Shown here one piece after another: positions 19,333 to 27,620 of a stretch of 64,000 bases of DNA. Each line of letters starts with the position of its first letter. Position 1 is the first letter of the stretch. A model generated the notes under the pieces. That model had not been told where the DNA came from. It did not search any database and was given only the letters and a program-made list of their open reading frames with translations. The translations under genes and the position numbers were made by a program. Origin of the DNA: Arthrobacter roseus (lineage in GTDB: Bacteria; Actinomycetota; Actinomycetes; Actinomycetales; Micrococcaceae); contig NZ_JAFBCU010000001.1 in the NCBI RefSeq assembly GCF_016907875.1, forward strand, positions 2,170,001 to 2,234,000. Direction: 5' to 3'.

Positions 19333-20517
19333 TTATCGCCGAATCGTGCCTTCTAGTCGCCCCACTAGGTCTTTTCCGAATTTGGCGCTTACAATTTCTG
19401 GATCCAGATCATTCATGTGTCCCATGAGCCCTCGTAGCCGACTCTGATCCCCAAAACTCGAAGCGGCCTCCAACATCGATTGTGCAAACGCCTCGGGAGA
19501 AGCATCTTCGACAAAGGTCGTCGAGTCTTCATGAAGGCCCTCACGGAGTGGAGGAACGTCTGCAGCAACAAGTGGAAGACTAAACGTTCCGTAAAGCAAA
19601 GCCGCGCCACTGTTTAATAAGCGCTCATAATTCACCAATCCAACATCAGCGGCACGTAAGAAATACTGTGCCCGTTCGTTGGGCACCTTGTTACTCTCCA
19701 GCAGAATCTTCGGATGAAGGAGTGCCGCATCAATAAAGTTATGCGCTTCAATAGACCCGTCAGATCCTCCAGCTACCAACACTCTAAATCGAAGCTTCGG
19801 AGCGATTTTTGACAAAATATCTATGGCGCTAATGAGCCTTGATAGACCCTTATACGGCTTAATTGCCCCAAAGAGCAGAAAAACAACCTCATCTGCTTCT
19901 AGACCAAGCATTGCGCGCGACTCCGCTCGAGAAACAACGTCCGCATAGGCTCCTCTATAATTGGGATGAGGCGCATAAATGATCTTCCGCTCGTCGAGGG
20001 CACAATACTCCCTCATTACATCGACAGTACTATTGGACATGACGTGCACTACATTACTTATCTCTGCGATTCTCTGTTGGAGATTCAATTCTAGATCGAT
20101 GTGAATAGCATCATGAGGATAAACGTTGTGGACTGTCCAAATGATGTTTACACCCTTAGCTCGCAGCTGTTCTAGTCTTGCCACCATGCCCATGCCGAGA
20201 GTGCGAGCCCTGGATTCATCAGACTCCCCAAAAGTCATCCAAGAATTCCAGTGAAGATGAAGTGAAGTTGTTTCAGCCATTCCCTTGAAGTCAAGAATGC
20301 TTCTGAATTTATCCGGGCGCAGTATGGGAGCCACAGCAATATTTGATCCCGAAAACTCTTTATATAGTAGCGCTTGGAATGGATTTAGTCTGGCTGCAGG
20401 AGTGTACCCGAGAAGATGTGGTCTTTCGTTATAATTCGAAACCGATCTAAAGGCCGACATCAACTCGAGTGCGGGTGACTGAGGCCCTGCGGTAAAGCTT
20501 CGATATTCTACTCTCAC
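19333..20517 (-). CDS. Glycosyltransferase, GT4-like
   Basis: A 394-residue GT-B type glycosyltransferase. The N-terminal half has SLHLHWNSWM and IIWTVHNVYPHDA, common in GT4-type and related enzymes; the C-terminal donor domain has LLFGAIKPYKGLSRLISAI, FRVLVAGGS, and ADVGLVNYERLLNSGAALLYGTFSLPLVAADVPPLRE in the position of the usual E-x7-E loop. It starts inside the last codons of the upstream glycosyltransferase gene (4-base overlap), so both are made together. It probably adds a sugar to a lipid-linked repeat unit of a surface polysaccharide; the sugar is unknown. Confidence 0.8.
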   Translation of the reverse strand: MRVEYRSFTAGPQSPALELMSAFRSVSNYNERPHLLGYTPAARLNPFQALLYKEFSGSNIAVAPILRPDKFRSILDFKGMAETTSLHLHWNSWMTFGESDESRARTLGMGMVARLEQLRAKGVNIIWTVHNVYPHDAIHIDLELNLQQRIAEISNVVHVMSNSTVDVMREYCALDERKIIYAPHPNYRGAYADVVSRAESRAMLGLEADEVVFLLFGAIKPYKGLSRLISAIDILSKIAPKLRFRVLVAGGSDGSIEAHNFIDAALLHPKILLESNKVPNERAQYFLRAADVGLVNYERLLNSGAALLYGTFSLPLVAADVPPLREGLHEDSTTFVEDASPEAFAQSMLEAASSFGDQSRLRGLMGHMNDLDPEIVSAKFGKDLVGRLEGTIRR

Positions 20518-22178
20518 TTGACTTCCTGACTTTGATCAAGATGACGGAATTCCTCAACGTATCGAGAGCCGTTGCTGTCCCACGTACGCTCAGTTCTGAC
20601 CCACTCGTAGGATCGTTCGGACATACGTCGACATTCTTCTTGGTCATTATATAGCCGTTGAAGTGTGTCAGCCAAGGACTCAGGATCTCCGGCGACAAAC
20701 GATTCACCCCTAAGCGGTGGCTCAGCGATTTCTACAAGTGCTGGCAGATTGCTCACAACCAGCGGAATTCCTGATGCCATGGCTTCAAAAGGTTTCAGTG
20801 GCGTAACGTATGTGGCCGCACGCTCTCGAATCCGCGGTACGACAAAAATATCAATCAGCGAATAATATTTTGCAATATCTTTATGGTCGATCGCTCCCGT
20901 GAAGACGACTCTGTCCGATACTCCCAGGTCTTCGGCCATCTTTCGAAGCAGCGGAATACGATTTCCCCCCCCAACGAGCACGCATCTTGATTCCGAGCCC
21001 ATATCTTTCATCAGCGCGCATGCCTCGATAAGCGTCTCTTGCGATTCTCTGTAGTGATCCATGTTTGAAACGTATCCAAACGTTTGGAATCCATCCAAAT
21101 GGTATTTGGCCGAGAGTTCCCCATCACGGGTCTTTGGTACAAAATCGGCTAAGTCAACTGCATTTGGGATGATTCCAATCTTACTCTCTGGAATTCCCCG
21201 ACTTATGAGTTCCTCTTTCATGGCGACACCTATGGTCAGGACACGATCGGCCCCGTGCATACACATTTCCTCGACCCACATTCGCCTGTTGAACACCTCC
21301 CCAGATGTCTCCCAAGCCACGTCACCGGTCCAATTTGCTTCAAAGAAGGATCGTACTTCGTAAATAAAGGGAAGGCCGGTTTTCTCTTTAAGCGACAACC
21401 CAACTAGAGCCGTTTCGTAGCCTCGGCGCCCAGAACTCGCGTGAATAACGGATGGCCGGGTACGGAGAACTTCCTCATAAGCAAGCTGTGCGAAGTATTC
21501 CAAATATTCATCCACCGGCATCTGTTTATAATCAATATCTCCGAGATCTAGACGAACATGAAGGATGTCATCGACTAACTCGCGTCTCTTGAAATCGGAG
21601 CCAACTAGTTCGCGTGGAAAGCCTGGTTCCGTGACTACAATCGGTTCCAATCCTGCCTTAGCCTCCGCGATAAAGTTCCTGTGGCTCCGCGACGTAAATC
21701 CGTTTGAAAGAAACGGTCTACTTTCCTTCACCAAGTGTAGAACCCTGCCGGCAATGGGGGGCTCGAGTTCTCTTTTGCCGCCCGTGATCGACGGAACCCA
21801 ACCTGAAAGTTCGCGTAGGCGCCCCTCAAGCCTTCTGATGGACCTGGGCGGGATACTTTTATCCTTAGCCGCAATCGCGTTAGCCAGCAAGAGAGTTTGG
21901 CTAATTTCCCCGCGCTTTACCTGTAGATCCCGTAAGCCTCGTAGAAAGTGGGTATTTCCGTTCATGCGTTCACGCATAGCGCAAGCCCATATATACGCCT
22001 TGTCATATTGCTTCACGTCCATGTATGACCGCACTGCAGATAGACCGGACAAGGGAGACTGCGAACCAATCGCGGATGCTGCGTCTAAGCGTGTTATCTC
22101 CTGATGAGCCGCATCCAATTCGGCCATGGCAAGTTCCAGCATTTCTCGGTCAGTCAACTGGCGAGAGTACTCGTTCAT
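20514..22178 (-). CDS. GT4 glycosyltransferase with N-terminal helical extension
   Basis: A 554-residue protein. Residues from about 150 to the end are a standard GT4 enzyme: IGIIPNAVDLADFVP, FGYVSNMDHYRESQETLIEA, SRCVLVGGGNRIPLLRKMAED, and the nucleotide-sugar loop TPLKPFEAMASGIPLVVSN. The first ~140 residues are an extra helical domain (REMLELAMAELDAAHQEITRLDAAS, then GLSAVRSYMDVKQYDKAYIWACAMRERM) that looks like helical repeats and might bind a partner. It is the first gene of a two-gene leftward operon, with a 287-bp region upstream that ends at the tRNA-Glu terminator. AT-rich like the rest of the island. Confidence 0.82.
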   Translation of the reverse strand: MNEYSRQLTDREMLELAMAELDAAHQEITRLDAASAIGSQSPLSGLSAVRSYMDVKQYDKAYIWACAMRERMNGNTHFLRGLRDLQVKRGEISQTLLLANAIAAKDKSIPPRSIRRLEGRLRELSGWVPSITGGKRELEPPIAGRVLHLVKESRPFLSNGFTSRSHRNFIAEAKAGLEPIVVTEPGFPRELVGSDFKRRELVDDILHVRLDLGDIDYKQMPVDEYLEYFAQLAYEEVLRTRPSVIHASSGRRGYETALVGLSLKEKTGLPFIYEVRSFFEANWTGDVAWETSGEVFNRRMWVEEMCMHGADRVLTIGVAMKEELISRGIPESKIGIIPNAVDLADFVPKTRDGELSAKYHLDGFQTFGYVSNMDHYRESQETLIEACALMKDMGSESRCVLVGGGNRIPLLRKMAEDLGVSDRVVFTGAIDHKDIAKYYSLIDIFVVPRIRERAATYVTPLKPFEAMASGIPLVVSNLPALVEIAEPPLRGESFVAGDPESLADTLQRLYNDQEECRRMSERSYEWVRTERTWDSNGSRYVEEFRHLDQSQEVK

Positions 22179-22431
22179 TCATTTCCGCCCTGTCTTTCGT
22201 ACTTCTTACGTATTACACGGTTGTGCCGCTCTCCTGAACTGCCAGTTGCAGGTCGCGCAGCCCCATCCCTTCTATAACGACCTTACCAAGTGGGCTGAGA
22301 CTCGTTCACTGAAGGCATGCTGCCACTGGACAATATATCGTCGTTCCCGTCTTTCTTCGCCTGTCACTCTTCTCATTGAAGGGTCATGGGTAACAATCGG
22401 ATTACGGGCGGAGATTGCTAGGAATAGAATA

Positions 22432-22457
22432 GGGCCCCGAACCGAAGTTCGGGACCC
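22432..22457 (-). terminator. Terminator after tRNA-Glu
   Basis: Reading leftward, an 11-bp stem (one G-U pair) closes a TTCG tetraloop and is followed by TATTCTATT. It lies 8 bases past the tRNA 3' end and would end the tRNA transcript before the glycosyltransferase promoter region. Confidence 0.75.
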
Positions 22458-22465
22458 TTCATTTG

Positions 22466-22538
22466 TGACCCCAGCGGGATTCGAACCCGCGTTACCGCCG
22501 TGAGAGGGCAGCGTACTAGGCCGCTATACGATGGGGCC
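22466..22538 (-). tRNA. tRNA-Glu (CTC)
   Basis: A 73-nt cloverleaf: acceptor GGCCCCA pairs with TGGGGTC plus discriminator A, the T-arm reads GCGGGTTCGAATCCCGC, and the anticodon loop CTCTCAC gives CTC. CCA is not encoded. It stands next to tRNA-Gln and the glutamyl-tRNA synthetase gene, and marks the right edge of the AT-rich polysaccharide island. Confidence 0.95.
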
Positions 22539-22579
22539 CTAGTACTAAACAACCGTGTAAGCCTACACGATCTATAGCG

Positions 22580-22651
22580 CTGGGATACCAGGACTCGAAC
22601 CTAGAATGTCGGTACCAGAAACCGATGTGTTGCCAATTACACCATATCCCA
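22580..22651 (-). tRNA. tRNA-Gln (CTG)
   Basis: A 72-nt cloverleaf with the U1-A72 end typical of bacterial tRNA-Gln (TGGGATA/TATCCCA), discriminator G, T-arm CTAGGTTCGAGTCCTGG, and anticodon loop TTCTGGT giving CTG. CCA is not encoded. It lies 41 bases before tRNA-Glu in the same direction, so the two may be co-transcribed. Confidence 0.95.
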
Positions 22652-22754
22652 AAGCGGCTTCCGAGCTGGATCTCTGGGCAAAACCCGGGCGTTCCAGCGC
22701 CTCAGCACGAGTGATAACTTTACCCGATGAAGAGGCGGAAGCACAAAACGATCA

Positions 22755-24275
22755 TCACAACGCCTCCGCGTCCTTGAACGCCCGCAGCCGGCGCAGCGAT
22801 GAGTCCTTCCCGAGGATCACCATTGACTCAAAGAGCGGCGGCGAGATTCGGCGGCCAGCCATCGCTGTCCGAACCGGGCCAAACGCCAACTTGGGCTTCA
22901 AACCCATTCCGTCCACTAAAGCTTCACGCAGTGCTGCCTGAATATTCTCCGCGTTCCATTCCTCCAGCGGCTCCAGTGCTGCCAGCGCAACGTCTAGAAC
23001 CTCGCTGAGGTTCGCCGGGAGCCCCTTGCGGGCATCGGCAGCAACGTCAACGGCGTCGTCGTTCTTGAACAAGAAAGCAAGCATCTCCGGAGCCTCACCC
23101 AGCAACGTGATGCGCTCCTGCACCAACGGCGCTGCCTCGCGAAGAATCTCCTCCTCGCGAAGGTTCAGTGTCTCCCCCACCAGTCCGGCATGCCGTAGGT
23201 ACGGCACCAGGCGGTCGCGAAAGTCCTCAACTTCCAAGAGTCGCACATGCGTACCGTTGATGGCCTCAGCCTTCTTCAGGTCAAAGCGGGCAGGATTGCC
23301 CAGCACATCGTGGATGTCGAAGTTCTTCACGAGTTCATCAACGGTGAAGATGTCCTCATCAGCAGATAGGGACCATCCCAGTAGGGACAGGTAGTTCAGC
23401 AAACCCTCGCGGATGAAGCCACGCTCACGGTGCAGGAACAGGTTGGACTCAGGATCGCGCTTGGAAAGTTTCTTGTTCCCGGCACCCATAACGTACGGGA
23501 GGTGACCGAACAACGGGATGTACCGAGCAACACCAATCTCCACCAGCGCGCGGTACAGGGCAATCTGACGCGGCGTCGAGGAGAGAATGTCCTCGCCCCG
23601 CAGCACATGCGTGATCCCCATCAGGGCATCATCGACCGGGTTCACGAGCGTATACAGCGGTGCCCCATTGGGCCGCACCAGCGCGTAGTCAGGAACGGTG
23701 CCCGCCTTGAAGGTGATCTCACCGCGCACCAGGTCCGTGAAGGTAATGTCCTCTTCCGGCATTCGCAGACGCAGGGCCGGCTTGCGCCCCTCGGCACGGA
23801 ACGCCTCAACCTGCTCCGGTGTCAGGTCGCGATCGAAGTTGTCATAGCCTAGCTTGGGATCCCGCTCGGCAGCCTTGTGCCGCGCCTCGGTTTCCTCCGG
23901 CGTCGAGAAGGACTCATAGACATAACCACCATCAACAAGCTTGGCAATGACGTCCTGGTAGATGTCCCCACGCTCAGACTGCCTGTACGGTCCGTGCGGA
24001 CCGCCGGTTTCCACACCCTCATCCCAGTCAATGCCCAACCAGCGCAACGCCTCGAGCAACTGCTCGTAGCTTTCCTCGCTGTCCCGCTTGGCATCGGTAT
24101 CCTCGATGCGGAAAATCATCTTCCCGCCCGTGTGCCGGGCATACGCCCAGTTGAACAAGGCCGTCCGGATGAGCCCCACATGTGGGGTACCCGTTGGGGA
24201 AGGACAGAAGCGAACGCGCACCGGCGTAGCGTCGTCGACAATCGGAAGCATGGAGGAATCAGTAGAAGTAGTCAT
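22755..24275 (-). CDS. gltX: Glutamate--tRNA ligase
   Basis: Class I aminoacyl-tRNA synthetase charging tRNA-Glu. The HIGH-like motif is PHVG (residues 31-34) within [19 protein letters not shown], and the KMSKS-like motif is KLSKR (269-273). The 506-residue length is usual. Actinobacteria generally lack GlnRS, so the enzyme is expected to charge tRNA-Gln with glutamate too, which GatCAB then amidates; having tRNA-Gln and tRNA-Glu immediately downstream on the same strand fits this. The start at 24275 has GAGGA 4-5 bases upstream. Confidence 0.96.
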   Translation of the reverse strand: MTTSTDSSMLPIVDDATPVRVRFCPSPTGTPHVGLIRTALFNWAYARHTGGKMIFRIEDTDAKRDSEESYEQLLEALRWLGIDWDEGVETGGPHGPYRQSERGDIYQDVIAKLVDGGYVYESFSTPEETEARHKAAERDPKLGYDNFDRDLTPEQVEAFRAEGRKPALRLRMPEEDITFTDLVRGEITFKAGTVPDYALVRPNGAPLYTLVNPVDDALMGITHVLRGEDILSSTPRQIALYRALVEIGVARYIPLFGHLPYVMGAGNKKLSKRDPESNLFLHRERGFIREGLLNYLSLLGWSLSADEDIFTVDELVKNFDIHDVLGNPARFDLKKAEAINGTHVRLLEVEDFRDRLVPYLRHAGLVGETLNLREEEILREAAPLVQERITLLGEAPEMLAFLFKNDDAVDVAADARKGLPANLSEVLDVALAALEPLEEWNAENIQAALREALVDGMGLKPKLAFGPVRTAMAGRRISPPLFESMVILGKDSSLRRLRAFKDAEAL

Positions 24276-24327
24276 GATGTCCTCAGTTTAGACTGCACCA
24301 GAACAAGACTGTTCCGGACAAAGCAAA

Positions 24328-24376
24328 ACCGGCCCCGAACCGAGTTACAACATGGTGGCAAGGTTCGAGGCCGGCT
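24328..24376 (-). terminator. Intrinsic terminator of the secreted-peptide gene
   Basis: A stem of about 14 bp (arms AACCGGCCCCGAACC and GGTTCGAGGCCGGCT on the + strand, one G-U pair when read leftward) closes a loop of about 19 bases and is followed leftward by TTTTG. It lies 28 bases past the stop of the small peptide gene and separates it from gltX, so the peptide has a transcript of its own. Confidence 0.75.
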
Positions 24377-24403
24377 TCTTTAGTTAGGAAGAATGAGCCA
24401 GAA

Positions 24404-24565
24404 TTAGTTGGGCCAGCTACCAACCCCATTAGGCCAGCTACCAACCTGGACGGTGTACGCGCCCGCACTTTGCTGGTCGGCTGACGCGTCGCTCGCCGAA
24501 GCAGCTGAAGCGCCCCCCATTGCAACAAGACCAGCCAACAACAACGATGCAGAAAGTTTTTTCAT
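24404..24565 (-). CDS. Small secreted peptide precursor with duplicated C-terminal VGSWPN
   Basis: A 53-residue open frame with a good ribosome-binding site (GAGGGG, 8 bases before the ATG), a promoter and a terminator of its own. It begins with a textbook signal peptide: KK at positions 2-3, a hydrophobic core (LSASLLLAGLVAMGGA) and AxA sites near residues 19-25. The rest is a short polar stretch and then VGSWPN-G-VGSWPN at the very C-terminus (41-46 and 48-53). The two 18-base repeat units differ only at two third-codon positions (CCT/CCC, AAT/AAC), so the hexapeptide is kept at the protein level. It is divergent from a cytoplasmic helical-repeat protein. I infer a secreted signalling or export-processed peptide; no known family was recognised. 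Confidence 0.75.
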   Translation of the reverse strand: MKKLSASLLLAGLVAMGGASAASASDASADQQSAGAYTVQVGSWPNGVGSWPN

Positions 24566-24632
24566 GATCGAGACCCCTCATGGATAGCAGTATTTCCAGG
24601 AAGCGAATCCCCCCAGAAGATGTAACTCGTTC

Positions 24633-24661
24633 ATCATAAGGTGCCGCGCATAGACTCACAA
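24633..24661 (-). promoter_or_regulatory. Promoter of the secreted-peptide gene
   Basis: Read leftward, TTGTGA (24661-24656) and TATGAT (24638-24633) are separated by exactly 17 bp, a near-consensus vegetative promoter. Transcription would start near 24626, giving a 5' leader of about 60 bases before the ATG at 24565. Confidence 0.65.
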
Positions 24662-24722
24662 CGGAGCCGTGCGAAGATTATTGACATGGAGGGACATTCC
24701 GCCCAGTAGAGAGAGCTTCACC

Positions 24723-25772
24723 ATGGCAAGGGACACCGACTCGTCGAGCCTTATCACCTTCGAGCTGAGAGCACACGAGGCATGGCGCCAGCGCGAGTAC
24801 GACAAAGTTTACTCAGTTGCGGAACAAGGTATGGAAGAGGCACGCGCTGCTGGAGATGAGGCCGCGTGGTGGAATCTGGCGTTTCTCCGGGCGCAAAGTC
24901 GGCGTGAAACGAATAACTTCCAGCACTGCGTAATGGAGTCGCAAGAGCTCAAGTCTCATTCGTTCACGGCCACATCCCCGGCGTTGGCAGCACGGGTATC
25001 CACATTGTTGGCGATGGCCCTCCAGGGTTGTGGACACCTTCAGGACTCAGTTGATGAAGCCCGGCACGCCGTTGAGATGGCATACCTCGATGGTGCCGTG
25101 GCCGAGGTGGGGATAGAAGCGTTGCAAGCACTCATCGCTGCCCTCGCGGAATCAGGGCATCTTGACAAAGCATGGACTCACTGCCAAAAACTCTCACAAC
25201 AGCTGACCTCCTCGATCAGCACCCAGACGGCTGGTAAGGCGAACTGGGTCATTGGCAACGTTGCGTTTCTCCGCGGTGCACTCGATGATGCTGTGGCTTA
25301 CCACCGGAAGGCAGCGACCGGCCTATCCCCCATGAATGACCTTGAGCTGTGGGCGCGATTCAATCGTGCGTCCGCAGACATGCGTCTTGCCGCAGGTATT
25401 GCCGGCGAGGAAACGCTCGAATTCATTGACCGTGCTGAGGTTGCCCAGTCTATTGTCCAAGGAAGTGCCGCGGAAAAGCTTCAGCTGCACATCATCCGGG
25501 CTCATTGGCTGCTTCTCGAAGGCCGAGCCCACGACGCCGCCGTCATGCTGCGCTCCATCTGCCAGTCAACCGAGTCACTCGCTACGCATACCTCAGCGGA
25601 AGCGCACCTCCTGCTGGGACAAGCACTCCACCAGCAGGGCCATACGGCGGAAGGCATCAAAGAGATGACCATGGGCGAAATGCTGTTCGAAGACGCAGGC
25701 GCCCTGCACCGCGCCGAACAGGCGCGAAGCGCCATCAACGACGTCGCAGAGTCAACACCTGCATCCCCTTAG
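24723..25772 (+). CDS. Helical-repeat (TPR-like) cytoplasmic protein, putative peptide receptor
   Basis: A 349-residue all-helical protein with no signal peptide, membrane segment or DNA-binding domain. Its helices follow TPR-like spacing: AHEAWRQREYDKVYSVAEQGMEEARAAGD, ALIAALAESGHLDKAWTHCQKLSQQL, AKANWVIGN-type VIGNVAFLRGALDDAVAYHRKA, IIRAHWLLLEGRAHDAAVMLRSI, and EAHLLLGQALHQQGHTAEGIKEM. This resembles the repeat domain of RRNPP peptide receptors such as Rap phosphatases. The ATG at 24723 starts the conserved-looking part; frame remains open upstream to a GTG at 24669. A consensus TTGACA box is at 24681-24686. It is divergent from the small secreted peptide (157 bp apart) and overlaps the convergent GH18 gene by 4 bases. 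Receptor function is inference from architecture. Confidence 0.7.
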   Translation: MARDTDSSSLITFELRAHEAWRQREYDKVYSVAEQGMEEARAAGDEAAWWNLAFLRAQSRRETNNFQHCVMESQELKSHSFTATSPALAARVSTLLAMALQGCGHLQDSVDEARHAVEMAYLDGAVAEVGIEALQALIAALAESGHLDKAWTHCQKLSQQLTSSISTQTAGKANWVIGNVAFLRGALDDAVAYHRKAATGLSPMNDLELWARFNRASADMRLAAGIAGEETLEFIDRAEVAQSIVQGSAAEKLQLHIIRAHWLLLEGRAHDAAVMLRSICQSTESLATHTSAEAHLLLGQALHQQGHTAEGIKEMTMGEMLFEDAGALHRAEQARSAINDVAESTPASP

Positions 25773-27427
25773 TCTCCGCTTTTGTCCTTGCCCTTGGCGG
25801 GGGAGGTTGGCTTGACCGTTGTTTTAGCGGTAGCCCCGTCTGTGGCAGAGGAGGTCTCCAGAGTTCCGTCCTCCAGCTGTTGCAATACAGTCTCATCCTC
25901 CAGCATGCTCCACGCCGAACTGTCCGCACCCTGTAGCGCCGCCTGCGGGCTATCGCCCTTGCTCCACCACTTGGCCTCAAACGCATGGCCGTCAAACAGG
26001 ATCTTGCTGCCCTTCAAGTAGGTGATCTCCGCATCCCAGTCTGGGAACGTACCGGCAGGCACGGTGACCTCCGGCAACGGCGTCTCTCCCGGAAGGACCG
26101 GGCCAATAAGCTGCCACGGAGTCTCCTCAGCCTTCAACACCGGATTATCCGGAACGGCCTCCTTGGCCCACCACTTGGCCTCATACACGTTGCCGTGCCA
26201 CACCACGCGGTCGCCCTCAACATACGTGGCATCCTCAAACCACACCGGATACGGGCTGGTCGCGGGATCATCGACCACCGTGGTGGCAGTCGCAGTAGCG
26301 GAGGGCTCCGACGTCGTGGGTGCAGTACTGAGCGTCAGGCCACGACCAGAGAAACCATTACCCAGGACCTCGGCAAATGAGCGGCCCTGCTGATCAATGC
26401 CGCTACAACTATCAGAAACCACGGAAAGGTCCGGGTAGTTGGCGCTGCACGTGGCATCCCGGTTCAGGGACCACATGGACATGCGGCCAACACCCTTCTC
26501 CCGAGCAAAAGCGTTCAGCTTCTCAGCCGCGTCCAGATCAAAAACTTCACCGACGACGTCGTTCTGTCCGATCATTGGTGTAATGCCCACCTTGCCCCAC
26601 AGCGTCTGGGGACCCAGTTCAATACCAGCACGCTCATAGAGAATGCCCAATTGACGGTGCGTAGACACGGCCGCCTGCTTGGATGCCTCAAACATCGTTG
26701 TGGTGCCGGTACGGCTAGCACCGTAATCCATGGTCATGATGTTCACCCCGGCAAGATCCACCGACGCATCCAGGAACTGGCTCACCGCCGTCGTCCCCAC
26801 TTCAGTGAGTCCCGTCGGCGCGACCGGCAGAGTGATCCAGACATTCAGCGGCTTGTCATCCTGCCGAAATTCTTTCTGCAACTGAGAAACCGCTTGCGCC
26901 CGCCGCTTCCCGGCAACTGTGTCTTTGAGGTTCTCACCCTCGATATCGAAATCCAGCGTAGAAACTTCATAACGCTCAATCACCGAGCGGTAGGCCGAAA
27001 CCAGATCATCGACGTCGGTGCAGGACGTTGCCAGCTCATCGTTGAGCAGACCACCAAAAGAAATGACTACCTCGCCGCCCTCTTGCATGAAACGGGCAAT
27101 GCGGCGGTCCAGATCCATCGTGGCCGCGGCATCGTCAAAACCGTAATAACCGCCCCAGGACGGTTCACAGGGATTCTTTGGGTCCGCCACAATGAACGAG
27201 AGAACAACGCTGCCGCCAGCTTCCGTGGCCGGTGTCTCAAACGCGTAAAAGGGCGTGGCCGTGGCATCCACATAACCAGCGAACCAAGACTGACCATCCG
27301 CTGCAGCCCGCGTATCAGTGAACCGACCCCACCCCACAAACGACGCTCCCACCAACGCACCGGCTAACAGAACAACGAGCGCAAGACGCGGAACCGACAG
27401 TTTGCGACCCGGAAAATGCTTAGACAC
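25769..27427 (-). CDS. Membrane-anchored GH18 glycosidase with two carbohydrate-binding modules
   Basis: A 552-residue extracytoplasmic protein: an N-terminal membrane segment at about residues 14-34, a GH18 domain, a Thr/Ser/Pro linker (about 335-360), and two CBM5/12-type modules with the repeated EAKWWxK motif (YEAKWWAK, FEAKWWSK). The GH18 active-site motif is STLDFDIE; the catalytic glutamate is E163 and two of the three aspartates remain, the first being serine. GH18 enzymes cut chitin-like or other GlcNAc polymers. It is divergent from a GT2 polysaccharide synthase, so it may trim or release the polymer made there. The GTG at 27427 is preceded by GGGGGA; an upstream extension without a ribosome-binding site was not used. 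Confidence 0.82.
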   Translation of the reverse strand: MSKHFPGRKLSVPRLALVVLLAGALVGASFVGWGRFTDTRAAADGQSWFAGYVDATATPFYAFETPATEAGGSVVLSFIVADPKNPCEPSWGGYYGFDDAAATMDLDRRIARFMQEGGEVVISFGGLLNDELATSCTDVDDLVSAYRSVIERYEVSTLDFDIEGENLKDTVAGKRRAQAVSQLQKEFRQDDKPLNVWITLPVAPTGLTEVGTTAVSQFLDASVDLAGVNIMTMDYGASRTGTTTMFEASKQAAVSTHRQLGILYERAGIELGPQTLWGKVGITPMIGQNDVVGEVFDLDAAEKLNAFAREKGVGRMSMWSLNRDATCSANYPDLSVVSDSCSGIDQQGRSFAEVLGNGFSGRGLTLSTAPTTSEPSATATATTVVDDPATSPYPVWFEDATYVEGDRVVWHGNVYEAKWWAKEAVPDNPVLKAEETPWQLIGPVLPGETPLPEVTVPAGTFPDWDAEITYLKGSKILFDGHAFEAKWWSKGDSPQAALQGADSSAWSMLEDETVLQQLEDGTLETSSATDGATAKTTVKPTSPAKGKDKSGD

Positions 27428-27620
27428 TGATCCCCCAACAAATAAATACAGCCCGGCCCCGACTGGCCAGACACTATAGTTCCCACCCAGCAGGAACCAC
27501 AAAAAACAATGATAGCGTTATCTGCGTCACGCTGATGCATGTCGGCATCAGACGTCCTGGGGGCGTACGTGGCGTTTGTTGGGGAGGACGGTAAAACCGT
27601 CCGTTAATGTCGGAGTGCAG

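Noticed and set aside
15683-22465. Integrated phage or ICE at tRNA-Glu
   Set aside because: No integrase, phage or conjugation gene and no duplicated tRNA end at the left boundary; only composition and gene content suggest transfer.
26651-27367. 238-codon rightward open frame
   Set aside because: Antisense to the GH18 gene, rich in Arg and His, no ribosome-binding site.
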